Origin: Caballeronia ptereochthonis
GTDB taxonomy: Bacteria; Pseudomonadota; Gammaproteobacteria; Burkholderiales; Burkholderiaceae
NCBI RefSeq assembly: GCF_001545075.1
Contig: NZ_FCOB02000040.1
Location: 1-64,000, forward strand
DNA length: 64,000 nt
Reading direction: 5' to 3'
The position numbers were made by a program, and so were the translations under genes. The notes under the pieces are model-generated. The model was not told where the DNA came from. It ran no database searches and was given only the letters and a program-made list of their open reading frames with translations. This document shows positions 41,722 through 50,824 of the stretch, piece by piece. Position 1 is the first letter of the stretch, and each line of letters begins with the position of its first letter.

Positions 41722-43737
41722 ATGAAGATGGCCGTACCGCAACGCGCCGCCGGCGTGCGCACCCCAGGCATTCTCTCCGCCGCCGCCCGTGAGGCCGGCG
41801 CGAGCCTGGTGCGCAATCTCTCGATTCCGGCGCCGTTCTCCGACCCCGCCGTCGAGGCGCAGTTCCTCGAAGACCACAGCCAGCGCTTCTGCGCGTTCCG
41901 GCGCGCATCGGCGCTGCTCGCGCTCGTCATCTGGACGTGCTTTCTCTGGTGGGATTTCAGTTTCGTGCGCGGCAACAAGGCGCTCAACGTGCGCCTGGCC
42001 GACATTCTCGCGCTGCGCTTCGCGGGCGTCGCGCTGCTGATCTTCGTCGGCGCGCTGGTGCTGAGGCCGTCGTTCCGTTCGCACGCGACGGCGCACCGCG
42101 TCATTCTCACGGGCATCTACGGGCTCCTGTGCCTGATCCTCACGATGGTCGCGATCACGCCCGCGCCCTACAACTACACGCAGTATTTCATCGGCCTCTA
42201 TCTGGCGCTGTTCTTCCAGTTCAGCTTCTTCTATCTGCGCTCGCGCGTCGCGCTGACCGTCGGCGTCATCACGATGGCGTCGGTCATCTTCCTGCAGATC
42301 ACGATTCACCTGCTCAACACCGAGGACTTCTTCGCCGGGCTCTTCTATATGTTCAACGTGGTGATCGTGGGCCACGGCGTCTGCACGCACGCCGAACGCG
42401 TGTCGCGCGAACGTTACAGCTCGGAGCGCGCCCTCGCCTCGCTCAACGACGAACTGCGCACCGCCAATGTCTCGCTCGGCCGCAAGAACCGTGAGCTCGA
42501 AATCTCGAAGAAGGATCAGGAGAACAAGACCAACGCGCTGCTCGCGCTGCGCGAGCAGCAGATGATCGCCGCGCAGACCGCGAGCCGCGAGAAGTCCAAC
42601 TTCCTCGCCGCCGCGACGCACGACCTGCGTCAGCCGATGCACGCGCTCAACCTGTTCCTGCAGGCGGCGGCCGAGGCGATCCACAACGGCGAATTCGATC
42701 AGGCGGAGCGGCTCATCAACGAATGCGGGCGCTCGTCCGTGATCCTGGCGCGGCTCCTGAACGCGGTGCTCGATCTGTCGCGGCTGGAATCGGGGCGCGT
42801 CGTGCCGCGCTATCACGTCTTCGACGTGCGGCAGATCGTCGAGGAGGCCGCCGAGCAGTTGCGTCCGTTCGCGATGAGCCGCGGGGTCGAGTTGCGGCTG
42901 CGGCTGCCCAGGGAAGACGTGGTCTGCATACGAAGCGACGCGCACTGGCTCGGGCGCGCGGTCGCGAATCTGGTCTCGAACGGCATCAAGTACGCGGATC
43001 AGAGCAAGTCGTCGAAGCCGACGGTGATCGTCGGCGTGGTGCGCTCGGCCACGCGCGCGCGCATCGACGTGCTCGACAACGGCATCGGCATTCCGGGCGA
43101 TTATTTCGACGCGATCTTCCAGCCGTTCTTCCAGGTCGACAACCCCGAGCAGGATCGCGACAAGGGGCTCGGCCTCGGGCTGTCGATCGTCAACGCGGTG
43201 ATCTCGATGCTCGATCAGCATCGCATCGAGCTCAAGTCCACCGAAGGGCGCGGCTCGCGCTTCTCGCTCGAAATGCCGCTGTGCGGGCCGTCGCCCGACA
43301 AGCCTTCGGCGCGCGCCCCGGCGCGCTCGGAAGCGGCCGAAGCGGCGCAGCTCAAGGGGCGCTATGTCCTGCTCGTGGAGGACGACGGCCTCGTGCGCGC
43401 CTCCACCGAAGCGCTGCTGTCGCAATGGGGCGTGCTCTTCGACTCCGCCGCGAGCTTCGAGGAATACGAGGCGATTCTCGGCGACATCGAGCGCTTCCCC
43501 GATCTCATCATCACCGACTTCCGCCTGCGCGACGCCAAGACCGCGCGCGAAGTGGCGATGCTCGGCGCGGCGAAGCTCGGCCGGCCCTGCCCCTGCCTCG
43601 TCGTGACGGGCGAGCCCGCCGCGAGCATCGTGCCGCTCGCGTGCGAGCAGGACGTGCTTTCCAAGCCCGTCAGCCCAGCCGACCTGCGGCGCGGGATACT
43701 CGGCCTGCTCGCGCACGAATGCACGGCAACGGCATGA
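41722..43737 (+). CDS. Hybrid sensor histidine kinase
   Basis: 671 residues. An N-terminal membrane module with about six helices (about 60-225) takes the place of a classical periplasmic sensor. A coiled coil (about 228-290) leads to the H-box with His300 (AAATHDLRQPMHALN), the N-box (AVANLVSNGIKYADQ), the G-boxes (DNGIGIPGDYF, GLGLGLSIVNAVI) and a C-terminal receiver with Asp599 (LIITDFRLRD). The HDLRQPMHAL type is common in kinases that work with LuxR- or PAS-linked regulators. I use the ATG at 41722; a GTG six bases upstream is possible. The stop overlaps the nucleoside hydrolase start (ATGA). Signal unknown. Confidence 0.88.
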   Translation: MKMAVPQRAAGVRTPGILSAAAREAGASLVRNLSIPAPFSDPAVEAQFLEDHSQRFCAFRRASALLALVIWTCFLWWDFSFVRGNKALNVRLADILALRFAGVALLIFVGALVLRPSFRSHATAHRVILTGIYGLLCLILTMVAITPAPYNYTQYFIGLYLALFFQFSFFYLRSRVALTVGVITMASVIFLQITIHLLNTEDFFAGLFYMFNVVIVGHGVCTHAERVSRERYSSERALASLNDELRTANVSLGRKNRELEISKKDQENKTNALLALREQQMIAAQTASREKSNFLAAATHDLRQPMHALNLFLQAAAEAIHNGEFDQAERLINECGRSSVILARLLNAVLDLSRLESGRVVPRYHVFDVRQIVEEAAEQLRPFAMSRGVELRLRLPREDVVCIRSDAHWLGRAVANLVSNGIKYADQSKSSKPTVIVGVVRSATRARIDVLDNGIGIPGDYFDAIFQPFFQVDNPEQDRDKGLGLGLSIVNAVISMLDQHRIELKSTEGRGSRFSLEMPLCGPSPDKPSARAPARSEAAEAAQLKGRYVLLVEDDGLVRASTEALLSQWGVLFDSAASFEEYEAILGDIERFPDLIITDFRLRDAKTAREVAMLGAAKLGRPCPCLVVTGEPAASIVPLACEQDVLSKPVSPADLRRGILGLLAHECTATA

Positions 43738-44693
43738 CGAAGCACAGGATCATCTACGACACCGATCCCGGCATCGACGACGCCATTGCGCTCGTGTTTC
43801 AGGCGCGCCATCCGCAGATAGAGCTCGTCGGCATCACGAGCGTGTTCGGCAACGCGGACATCGACACGACGACCACCAATGCGCTCTATCTCGCGTCGCG
43901 GTTCGCGCCGGGCGTGCCGGTCGTGCGCGGCGCGGCCGCGCCGTTGCGACGCCCGCCGCCCGGACCGATCCCGCATGTTCATGGCAAGGACGCGCTCGGC
44001 GACATCGAGCGGATCGGGCGCGTGGACAAGCACGAGGACGGCCGTGACGCGCATCGCTTCATCGTCGAGACGGTGCGGGCGCATCCCGGCGAGATCACGC
44101 TGCTCGCGGTCGGGCCGCTCACCAATCTCGCGCTCGCGCTGAAGGAAGATCCGGCGATTGCGGCGCTCGTGCGCGAAGTCGTCGTGATGGGCGGCGCGTT
44201 CGGCATCAACGGCGTGCTCGGCAACGCGACGCCCGCCGCCGAAGCCAACATGCACGGCGACCCGGATGCGGCCGATATCGTCCTGGGCGCGCCGTGGAAA
44301 GTGTCGATCGTCGGGCTCGACGTCACTCACCAGACCGTGATGACGACCGCCTTTCTCGCGTCGCTGCGCGACAGCGCCGGCGACGCGGGCCGCTTCGTGT
44401 GGGACGTGTCGCGCTTCTACGAGCGCTTCCATGCGGGCGACGGCATGTCGAAAGGCATCTACGCGCACGACTATTCGGCGGCGGCATTCGTCGTCGCGCG
44501 CGAACTCTACACGACGCGCAGCGGCCCGGTGCGCGTCCTGACCGAGGGCATCGCGGCCGGGCTCACGATACAAAAGCCCGATTCGGTGCGCGCGAGCGCA
44601 CCGGACTGGGACGCGCGGCCGAGTTGCGCAGCCTGCATCGGCGTCGATTCCGACGCGGTGCTCGACCTGTTCGCCAGGACCTTAAGGAACTAG
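43734..44693 (+). CDS. Inosine-uridine preferring nucleoside hydrolase
   Basis: A 319-residue enzyme that cleaves the N-glycosidic bond of nucleosides to ribose and base. The calcium-binding signature DTDPGIDDAIAL is at 9-20, with AVGPLTNLALAL, VVMGGAF and EANMHGDPDAADIVL as further family landmarks. No signal peptide, so cytoplasmic. The start overlaps the stop of the hybrid kinase, hence the two are translated together; an upstream ATG at 43719 would add five residues. It overlaps the convergent esterase gene by 12 bp at the 3' ends. Purine or pyrimidine preference cannot be told. Confidence 0.92.
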   Translation: MTKHRIIYDTDPGIDDAIALVFQARHPQIELVGITSVFGNADIDTTTTNALYLASRFAPGVPVVRGAAAPLRRPPPGPIPHVHGKDALGDIERIGRVDKHEDGRDAHRFIVETVRAHPGEITLLAVGPLTNLALALKEDPAIAALVREVVVMGGAFGINGVLGNATPAAEANMHGDPDAADIVLGAPWKVSIVGLDVTHQTVMTTAFLASLRDSAGDAGRFVWDVSRFYERFHAGDGMSKGIYAHDYSAAAFVVARELYTTRSGPVRVLTEGIAAGLTIQKPDSVRASAPDWDARPSCAACIGVDSDAVLDLFARTLRN

Positions 44694-45356
44694 CCGCGCG
44701 CCGAGCCACTCGCGCAAGGCCTCGACTTCCTCCATGCAGACCGAGTGCGGCATCGGATAGGTATGCCATTCGACGTTGCAGCCCTGCTCGCGCGCGAACT
44801 CGCAGGCCTGCTCGCCGAGGCTCACGTTCAGGACGTCGTCGAAAGTGCCATGCGCGGCGAAGATGGCGATCGAGCGATTGGCTTCGCTCAGCGATTCCAC
44901 GATCAGGCCTTCGGAAGGAATGTAGCCTGACAGCACGATGAGCCCCGCGAGCCTGTCGGGATGCGTGAGGCCCGCTTGATACGTCATCGCGCCGCCCTGC
45001 GAAAAGCCCGCGAGAAAAATGCGCGAGGTCGGAATGCCGCGCCCGTTCTGTTCCGCGATGAGCGCGCGCACGCGTTCGACCGACTGCTCGATGCCCGCCT
45101 CGTCCACGCGCCGGTTGATGCCTTCGAACGACAGGATGTCGTACCACGCGCGCATCACATAGCCGTTGTTCGCGGTCACGGGAATCTCCGGCGCGTTCGG
45201 AAACACGAAGCGCATGGCGGGCGCGTCGGCGAGGCGCAGCTCGGGCACGAGCGGCACGAAGTCGTTGGCATCTGCGCCGAGGCCGTGCATGAGGATCACG
45301 GCATACTCGGGATTCGGCGCGGTTTCGATCTCGATGGTCGAGGGTTGGTCGGTCAT
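44682..45356 (-). CDS. Carboxylesterase / phospholipase of the alpha/beta hydrolase fold
   Basis: A 224-residue serine hydrolase. The oxyanion segment is VILMHGLGADANDF (about 20-33), the nucleophile Ser119 is in AGFSQGGAM, the acid is Asp173 (HGTFDDV) and the base is His204 (YPMPHSV). This is the bacterial counterpart of acyl-protein thioesterase and lysophospholipase. The ATG at 45356 is preferred to one five codons upstream because the family begins near here. It follows the MAPEG gene by 32 bp on the same strand. The physiological ester is unknown. Confidence 0.92.
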   Translation of the reverse strand: MTDQPSTIEIETAPNPEYAVILMHGLGADANDFVPLVPELRLADAPAMRFVFPNAPEIPVTANNGYVMRAWYDILSFEGINRRVDEAGIEQSVERVRALIAEQNGRGIPTSRIFLAGFSQGGAMTYQAGLTHPDRLAGLIVLSGYIPSEGLIVESLSEANRSIAIFAAHGTFDDVLNVSLGEQACEFAREQGCNVEWHTYPMPHSVCMEEVEALREWLGARLVP

Positions 45357-45388
45357 TGCTCGGCACTCCATTCAATTCGCACGATGCT

Positions 45389-45778
45389 TCAGATGATAGG
45401 CACGAGCACCTGGACGATGCCCACGATAGACACCAGCCATACCAGCGAGCGTACGAACGGCACGCCCGCCGCGTACAGCGGCACATAGACCACGCGCGCG
45501 ACGAAATATGCGAGCGCGCCGTAGTGCGTGAGCACGTTTTCGCGCCCCGTCACGTGCACGATCAGCACGGCGGCGGCAAAGACCGGCAGCGTCTCGAACA
45601 AATTCGCCTGCGCCCGCATCAGCCGGCCGGAAAGCCTGCCGGGCGGCGGTACGGGGCCGTCGCGCGGACCGGCGTTGTACTTGAGGCCGACTTCGCGGTT
45701 GCGTACTACGGCGGGCAGCAAGACCTGCACCAGCGCGAGCACGAGCGTCCACGCCAGCATCGTCAGTTCGAAACTCAC
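45389..45778 (-). CDS. MAPEG family membrane protein
   Basis: About 129 residues with four hydrophobic segments. The family stretches NREVGLKYNAGPRDG and RAQANLFETLPVFAAAVLI are present. MAPEG proteins are membrane enzymes of eicosanoid and glutathione metabolism in animals; bacterial members mostly have unknown substrates. The longest frame starts with ATG at 45823. I prefer the GTG at 45778, since GGAG lies five bases upstream and the protein then begins in the first helix as usual. Likely co-transcribed with the esterase downstream. Confidence 0.82.
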   Translation of the reverse strand: MSFELTMLAWTLVLALVQVLLPAVVRNREVGLKYNAGPRDGPVPPPGRLSGRLMRAQANLFETLPVFAAAVLIVHVTGRENVLTHYGALAYFVARVVYVPLYAAGVPFVRSLVWLVSIVGIVQVLVPII

Positions 45779-45882
45779 GGCGTCTCCAGAAAAGAAATGG
45801 CCAGGATGGATCGCAGCCATCATGCCATCATGGCCTGCGAGCGTGTAATCTTGAGTGCGACCCGGCTCCGTCCCTCACATTC

Positions 45883-46278
45883 ATGCACGCGCTGACTTTC
45901 CGCCTGTCGCCCGGCGACGACCTGCGCGCCGCGCTCGATCATGCCTTCCATGCGCGCGGCCTTTCGGCCGCGTTCGTGCTTCAGGGAATCGGCAGCCTGA
46001 GCGTCGCGCGGATTCGCTACGCGGGCCGCGACGAAGCGGCCGAACTGCGCGGCGACCTCGAAATCCTCACGCTCGCCGGCACGCTGTCCGCGCAGGGCCC
46101 GCACCTGCACATGAGCGTGTCCGACGCCGGGGGCCGCGTCCACGGCGGCCATGTCACGCCGGGCTGCATCGTGCGCACGACGGCGGAGCTCGTCGTCGCG
46201 AGTCTGCCGGACGTTCGTTACACGCGCGAGCACGATGCCGCGACGGGCTTCGCGGAACTCGTCATCCGGCCAGCGTGA
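45883..46278 (+). CDS. PPC/DUF296 domain protein
   Basis: A 131-residue protein made almost wholly of the PPC (DUF296) domain: FRLSPGDDLRAALDHA, SAAFVLQGIGSLSVARIRYAG, GPHLHMSVSDAGGRVHGGHV and a conserved GC. The HLHMS and GGHV segments carry the histidines seen in this family's trimeric, metal-binding structures. In plants the domain is fused to AT-hooks; in bacteria it occurs alone with unknown function. It overlaps the convergent phosphoesterase gene by 17 bp at the 3' end. Confidence 0.85.
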   Translation: MHALTFRLSPGDDLRAALDHAFHARGLSAAFVLQGIGSLSVARIRYAGRDEAAELRGDLEILTLAGTLSAQGPHLHMSVSDAGGRVHGGHVTPGCIVRTTAELVVASLPDVRYTREHDAATGFAELVIRPA

Positions 46279-47107
46279 CGGCGACCGGAGGCGTCGCGCC
46301 GTCGAGCGACAGATCGTGACGCGCGATCATCTCGAACGCCTCCTCGATCTCCGAATAATCCCAGCGTTCGACGCTCGCCTGCCGCGCACCGCCTGCGCCC
46401 GCATCATGGCGGATCAAATTCACCGAATTGTCGATGCTCCCGCGCGTGCGCCGCGACAGCGCTGTGCCCGCCTGCACGGCCCACATGCGGCGCGGCAGGC
46501 CGGCGAAGGTATCGTGCAGCGGCAGCACGTACGGCAGATGAATGTGTCCGCCGAGAATCAGATCCGCGCCCGCGCGCGCCCAGCGCTGCACCGCGCGCTC
46601 GCGTCCGCGCAGGAGATTCTTTTCGTCCTGCGCGCGCGTGACGGCCACCGGCTGATGCGTGACCACGACGCGCAGTTGCGCCGCGCTCGCCGCCTCCAGG
46701 CGCGAGGCGACGCGCCTGATCTGACGCATCGACACCTCGCCGTCCGTGTGGCGGTACGGTCGCGTCGTGTTGACACCGAGCACGAGCAGCTCCGGCGACT
46801 CGAACGAAGGCTCCAGATCGGCGCCGAACGCGCGCTGATGGTTCGCGTACGGATAGAAGAGCCGCGCGAGCGGATCGAAGAGCGGAATGTCGTGATTGCC
46901 GGGCACGACGAGCGTGGGCGTCGCGCCGAGCGCATCGAGGAATGCGCGCGCGGCGGCGAACTGGCGCTTGCGGGCGCGCTGCGTGATGTCGCCCGACAGG
47001 ACGACGAGATCGGGCGCGAGCGCATCGATGAGGCGCAGCAAGGCCGCGACGACCCGCGGCCGTTCGGTGCCGAAATGCGTATCGGAAATCTGCAGCAGCA
47101 AGGTCAT
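46262..47107 (-). CDS. Calcineurin-like metallophosphoesterase
   Basis: A 281-residue two-metal hydrolase. Metal-ligand motifs occur in order: DTH (about 9-11), GDITQ (about 39-43), GNHD (about 72-75), THQP and GHIHLP. The fold acts on phosphodiesters or phosphomonoesters, including cyclic nucleotides and lipid intermediates; the substrate is unknown. Its ATG overlaps the stop of the lipid-kinase-like gene (ATGA at 47107-47104), so the two are coupled. That supports a role in phospholipid turnover, as inference. The longer upstream frame is a shadow. Confidence 0.9.
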   Translation of the reverse strand: MTLLLQISDTHFGTERPRVVAALLRLIDALAPDLVVLSGDITQRARKRQFAAARAFLDALGATPTLVVPGNHDIPLFDPLARLFYPYANHQRAFGADLEPSFESPELLVLGVNTTRPYRHTDGEVSMRQIRRVASRLEAASAAQLRVVVTHQPVAVTRAQDEKNLLRGRERAVQRWARAGADLILGGHIHLPYVLPLHDTFAGLPRRMWAVQAGTALSRRTRGSIDNSVNLIRHDAGAGGARQASVERWDYSEIEEAFEMIARHDLSLDGATPPVAVTLAG

Positions 47108-48096
47108 GAGCGATTCGCCTGCGCCACCGCCGGTTCGGGCTTGAGCAGGAGCAACGGTCTGTCGGACACGCGGAATTCCAGCGGCATCCGCAGCCGCGTG
47201 ATTTCGCCGTCGGTGGCGATCTTCACGAGCCGGCGCTTCTTCGACGGATGCGTCACGACAATTCGCTCGAATGTGAAGCTCATGACGTGATCCGAATCGG
47301 AAAGCCGCCCCGCCGCGCCGTGCAGCGACAGCCACAGATGCATGAGCCGCCCCACCGGCCGCGGCGCAATCGCGGCGAGCAAGCCATGTTCCAGCGCGCG
47401 CGCTTCCTCGGGCATGCCGATCTGCTCCATCTGCAGCCGGTTGTTGCCGACGAAGAGCGTCGACGAGCGGATCTCGGTCGTGCCGCCTTCGTGTTCGAGA
47501 TGCAGGCGCAGGTGGCGGTGCGGCCTCAGCATCGTGAAGAGCGCCGACCACAGCGCGACGAGCCGGCTGCGGCCGAACTGCCGCTTGTACGTCTCGCGGT
47601 CTTCGAGCAGCCGGGGATACAGTCCGAGACTGGCGTTGACGAGAAACATCCGCCTGTTCACGAAGCCCACTTGCGCGGGATAAGCGCGCGCATCGAGCAG
47701 CAGTCTGGTCGATTGCTCGAGATCGGCGGGAATGCCGTGATCGCGGCTGAAGTAGTTGAACGTGCCGCGAGGAAGCACCGCGAACGGGCAGCCCGCATCG
47801 AGCGCGGCGTGGGCGACGGTGCAAAGCGTGCCGTCGCCGCCCGCGCCGACGAGCACGCCATCTTGCGCGCGGGCCGCCGCCGCGGCTTCGCGCGCGACGC
47901 TTTCGAGGCGGCGCGGATCGTCGACGACGCGCATTTCGAAGCGGCGTCCGGCCGCGCCGAGTTCGCGCTCGAGCACGGCGCGCGTCGCGTCGGCTTGATG
48001 GCGGCCCGAGCCTGCGTTCATCACGATGAAAAACGGCGCGTCGGCGGCGAGCGCGTGGCCGGCTTCGGGGGCGGAGGATGGGGCGGTTGGGGTCAT
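47104..48096 (-). CDS. Diacylglycerol/sphingosine kinase-like protein
   Basis: A 330-residue protein of the DAGK catalytic family (YegS/DgkB-like). An N-terminal strand with FFIVMNAGSGRH (about 22-33) and the nucleotide-binding GAGGDGTLCTVAH (about 82-94) are followed by FAVLPRGTFNYFSRDHGI. The C-terminal half is the beta-sandwich expected of the family. It should phosphorylate a lipid with ATP at the inner membrane; the acceptor is unknown. The start at 48096 begins with a Pro/Ala-rich tail of about 20 residues. Coupled by ATGA overlap to the phosphoesterase. Confidence 0.88.
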   Translation of the reverse strand: MTPTAPSSAPEAGHALAADAPFFIVMNAGSGRHQADATRAVLERELGAAGRRFEMRVVDDPRRLESVAREAAAAARAQDGVLVGAGGDGTLCTVAHAALDAGCPFAVLPRGTFNYFSRDHGIPADLEQSTRLLLDARAYPAQVGFVNRRMFLVNASLGLYPRLLEDRETYKRQFGRSRLVALWSALFTMLRPHRHLRLHLEHEGGTTEIRSSTLFVGNNRLQMEQIGMPEEARALEHGLLAAIAPRPVGRLMHLWLSLHGAAGRLSDSDHVMSFTFERIVVTHPSKKRRLVKIATDGEITRLRMPLEFRVSDRPLLLLKPEPAVAQANRS

Positions 48097-48266
48097 CGGC
48101 AGCGATCCTTCGCGGTTTCGTTGCGACTCCCGTGCACGAAGGACACGGCGATCCTGCCTCGCGCTTCCCGCACGAGGCTTGCCGATTATAACGAAAGGCT
48201 TACAGGTGGATCGCCGGCCGACCTGGCGAACACGCGGGCGCGCCCGGCCCGCGTCTCTGCCGCCGC

Positions 48267-48707
48267 TTACGTGTGCTCGCCGCGAATGTAGTACTCGAGC
48301 TGCTGAATGGTGAACTGCTGCTCGGAGATGATGTTCTTCACCAGATCCCCGATGGAGATCATGCCGACGAGCTTGCCGCCGTCGATCACCGGCAGATGGC
48401 GCATGCGCTTGTCGGTCATGAGGGCCATGCAATCGTCGGTGGTCTGGTCCGGGCGCACGTAGCGCACGTGCGAGGTCATGATGTCGCGCACCGGCGTGTG
48501 TTTCGACGCGCGATCCATCAGCACGACTTTGCGCGCATAGTCGCGCTCGGTCATGATGCCCACGATCTCGTCGCCCTCGGTGACGATCACCGCGCCGATA
48601 TGCTTGTCGGCCATCAGCTTGATTGCATCGAAGACCGACGCCGTTGCGGCAATCGTATAGACCGTCTGGTCGGGTTTCGAATTCAGAACCTGTGCGACTG
48701 TTGCCAT
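48267..48707 (-). CDS. CBS-domain-pair protein
   Basis: A 146-residue cytoplasmic protein consisting of two CBS domains (about 8-65 and 75-135). Typical stretches are GAVIVTEGDEIVGIMTERDYARKV and RHLPVIDGGKLVGMISIGDLVK. CBS pairs bind adenosine nucleotides or SAM and sense energy state; a free-standing pair like this probably regulates a partner protein. It is separated from the lipid-kinase-like gene by 170 bp. The upstream region to cheV (417 bp) holds both starts. Confidence 0.9.
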   Translation of the reverse strand: MATVAQVLNSKPDQTVYTIAATASVFDAIKLMADKHIGAVIVTEGDEIVGIMTERDYARKVVLMDRASKHTPVRDIMTSHVRYVRPDQTTDDCMALMTDKRMRHLPVIDGGKLVGMISIGDLVKNIISEQQFTIQQLEYYIRGEHT

Positions 48708-49124
48708 CGAGCGCCTCCGACTGGTGTCGCGCTGCCTGCCGATGCATCGTGCCGGCCGACTGCGTGTTGTTGTGTGCGGGATACGGTGCTGCGCCTGGGC
48801 GACGGGTTGTACTGCGCCATGACCAGCGCGCTGCGCGGGCCGGAGCAGGCGCTGAAGCGCCGACTCTGGCCGACAAGCCTAAAGCCTTGCGCTCGACGCC
48901 TTCATCGGCATTAACCCGACCATTCGAAAAAGTATAGATCAACGGCGAAGCGCGCAAGTGCGGCGCGCCACCCCCATCGTAAAGCGCGGTTGTTCCATAT
49001 GCGTGACGTTTCAGCTTCAGTTTCGCCGATTCATGCCGCTAATCAAGCATTCGGCGGGAAGTCACCGCAAGGCAGCAATACGCGAAGGGCAACGCGGCGC
49101 GAAGCGCCGTTCAGGGAGCGCAAG
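48708..49124. other. Divergent intergenic region, CBS gene and cheV
   Basis: About 417 bp. The cheV reading frame stays open upstream to 48990, but the additional codons are unlike CheV. A sigma-28-like promoter match lies at 49016-49042. I see no further gene. Confidence 0.5.
49016..49042 (+). promoter_or_regulatory. Candidate sigma-28 (FliA) promoter of cheV
   Basis: TTCAGTTT (49016-49023), exactly 11 bases, then GCCGCTAA (49035-49042). This is 6 of 8 and 7 of 8 to the flagellar consensus TAAAGTTT-N11-GCCGATAA. It lies about 80 bp before the GTG start of cheV. Confidence 0.5.
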
Positions 49125-50096
49125 GTGAGTCAGTCACAACAGGATATCGAGCAGCGCGTGCGGCTCGCGGGCAGCAACATGTTCGAACTGCTTCTGTTCA
49201 GGCTCGGCGAGGCGCCCGGCCAGGAGCAGCGCGGCGCGGTGCGCGAGCTTTACGGCATCAACGTGTTCAAGGTGCGCGAGATCCTCGCCATGCCGACGAT
49301 CACCGCCGTGGCCGGATCGCGTGAGGACATTCTCGGCGTCGCGGATATTCGCGGGCAGATCATTCCCGTGATCGATCTTGCACGCACCGCCGGCTGCCGT
49401 CCGAAGAACGGGCCGAAGATCCTGCTCGTCACCGAGTTCGCGCGCACGACGCAAGGCTTCGCGGTCGAGGAAGTGGACGACATCGTGCGCCTGGAATGGA
49501 ATCAGGTGCTGTCGGCGGAATCGCACTCGGGCGGCTGCATGGTGACGAGCTTCGCGCGTCTGGACGGCAACGTGGACGGCTCGCGGCTCGCGCAGGTGCT
49601 CGACGTCGAGCGCATCGTGCGCGAAGTGCTGCCGGCGCGGGAATCGGACATCACCGAGGCGAACACCGGCCGCCTGCAGATCAGGCCGGGCGCGCGCGTG
49701 CTCGCGGCGGACGATTCGGGTGTGGCGCGCGCGCTCATCGAGCAGAGCCTCACTGCCATGGGCGTGCCCTTCGTGATGACCAAGACTGGTCAGGAAGCGT
49801 GGGACGTGCTCGAAGCCGCGCTCAGGAAGGCGCAAAAGGAAGGCACCGAAGTGGCCGATCAGATCGCGCTCGTGCTGACCGATCTGGAAATGCCCGAAAT
49901 GGACGGCTTCACGCTCACGCGCCGCATCAAGGCGGAAACGGGCCTGATGCACATCCCGGTGGTGATCCACTCGTCGCTGTCGGGCTCGGCGAACGAGCAG
50001 CATGTGCGCAAGGTCGGCGCGAATGCGTATGTCTCGAAGTTCGAGGCGGGGGAGCTTGCAAACGTGATGCGCGACGCGCTCGCGCCCGGGGCTTGA
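49125..50096 (+). CDS. cheV: Chemotaxis coupling protein CheV
   Basis: A 323-residue cytoplasmic protein that links chemoreceptors with CheA. An N-terminal CheW domain (about 15-165) contains YGINVFKVREILAMP and VADIRGQIIPVIDL; a C-terminal receiver (about 180-310) contains ADDSGVAR and LVLTDLEMPEMDG. Phosphorylation of the receiver is thought to adapt signalling. The GTG at 49125 is favoured: GGGAG lies six bases upstream and the N-terminal length is then normal. No other che genes are near. A FliA-type promoter match fits flagellar co-regulation, and a strong hairpin follows the stop. Confidence 0.92.
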   Translation: MSQSQQDIEQRVRLAGSNMFELLLFRLGEAPGQEQRGAVRELYGINVFKVREILAMPTITAVAGSREDILGVADIRGQIIPVIDLARTAGCRPKNGPKILLVTEFARTTQGFAVEEVDDIVRLEWNQVLSAESHSGGCMVTSFARLDGNVDGSRLAQVLDVERIVREVLPARESDITEANTGRLQIRPGARVLAADDSGVARALIEQSLTAMGVPFVMTKTGQEAWDVLEAALRKAQKEGTEVADQIALVLTDLEMPEMDGFTLTRRIKAETGLMHIPVVIHSSLSGSANEQHVRKVGANAYVSKFEAGELANVMRDALAPGA

Positions 50097-50127
50097 TTCC
50101 GGAACGGAAAACGAGGGGCAAAAACGA

Positions 50128-50177
50128 TCGGCGCCCGGTAAACACAGACCTCGTGAGTCTGTGTCACCGGGCGCCGA
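50128..50177. terminator. Strong bidirectional terminator hairpin
   Basis: A 12-bp perfect outer stem (50128-50139 with 50166-50177) plus an inner 8-bp stem (50142-50149 with 50157-50164) and a 7-nt loop. It lies between convergent cheV and the small exported gene. Confidence 0.8.
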
Positions 50178-50229
50178 AGCAGTCTTTCAGCCAATCAGCC
50201 CAACGGATGAGTCGGGCAAGCTGACTCGA

Positions 50230-50505
50230 TTAGTGACCGAAGAAGACCGATTGCGGGTTGTTGCTCGATTGCGCGCGGTTGCCCGACTGAGCCAGCGTGT
50301 CGCGCGAGCCGCCGAAAGCGGTCGTGTCGACGCCGTGAGCGTTTTCCTCGGCGGCGATCGCCTGCGCGCTCGGGCCTTGTTGCGACGTCGGCGCGCCGAC
50401 GGCCGGACGGTAGAACGGAGCCGGGCCGTAGCCGCTCGCGAAAGCGGGCGCAGCGAGGGTGGCAGAAGCGGCGATCAGGAGAGTTGCGAGAAGAGTGCGT
50501 TTCAT
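50230..50505 (-). CDS. Small exported hypothetical protein (91 aa)
   Basis: 91 residues with a signal peptide (MKRTLLATLLIAASATLAAPAFA), then a mature part rich in Ala, Gln, Ser, Gly and Pro (YGPAPFYRPAVGAP, TSQQGPSAQAIAAEE, FGGSRDTLAQSGN). It resembles short low-complexity exported proteins frequent in Burkholderiaceae. No domain is recognised. I use the ATG at 50505; one four codons upstream is possible. It is transcribed towards cheV and shares its terminator. About 320 bp without a gene separate it from the receiver gene ending at 50825. Confidence 0.7.
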   Translation of the reverse strand: MKRTLLATLLIAASATLAAPAFASGYGPAPFYRPAVGAPTSQQGPSAQAIAAEENAHGVDTTAFGGSRDTLAQSGNRAQSSNNPQSVFFGH

Positions 50506-50824
50506 GGTGTGCTCCAAAGACGGTTGACGTTCATTCAGAAAGCGCCGCAGCGGTCTTGCGAGAAACTGTCTGCTACGTCGATGGAAGCCAGTGTATACCC
50601 CTACTATCGGTTTTTTATCCCCATAAGTTTCAATTCAGTTTTCGCTCTGTGCCAACAATCACTGGCCGCACGATCGTGCCATTTCATCTGGGTGGCACGC
50701 CCGGCAAGGGTTTGAGCGTATTGCACTGCAACCCGTTGCGTGGGGTCGTTTAGCAGGGACGGAACAATTATTTAGCGAACGAGCGCACGAAAATTCCGCA
50801 ATGCGCGGGAATCTCGACGTTATC
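50506..50824. other. Intergenic stretch, AT-richer
   Basis: About 320 bp upstream of the small exported gene on the minus strand and downstream of the receiver gene. Parts (50590-50640) are clearly AT-rich and probably hold the promoter of the exported gene. I see no gene here. Confidence 0.45.
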
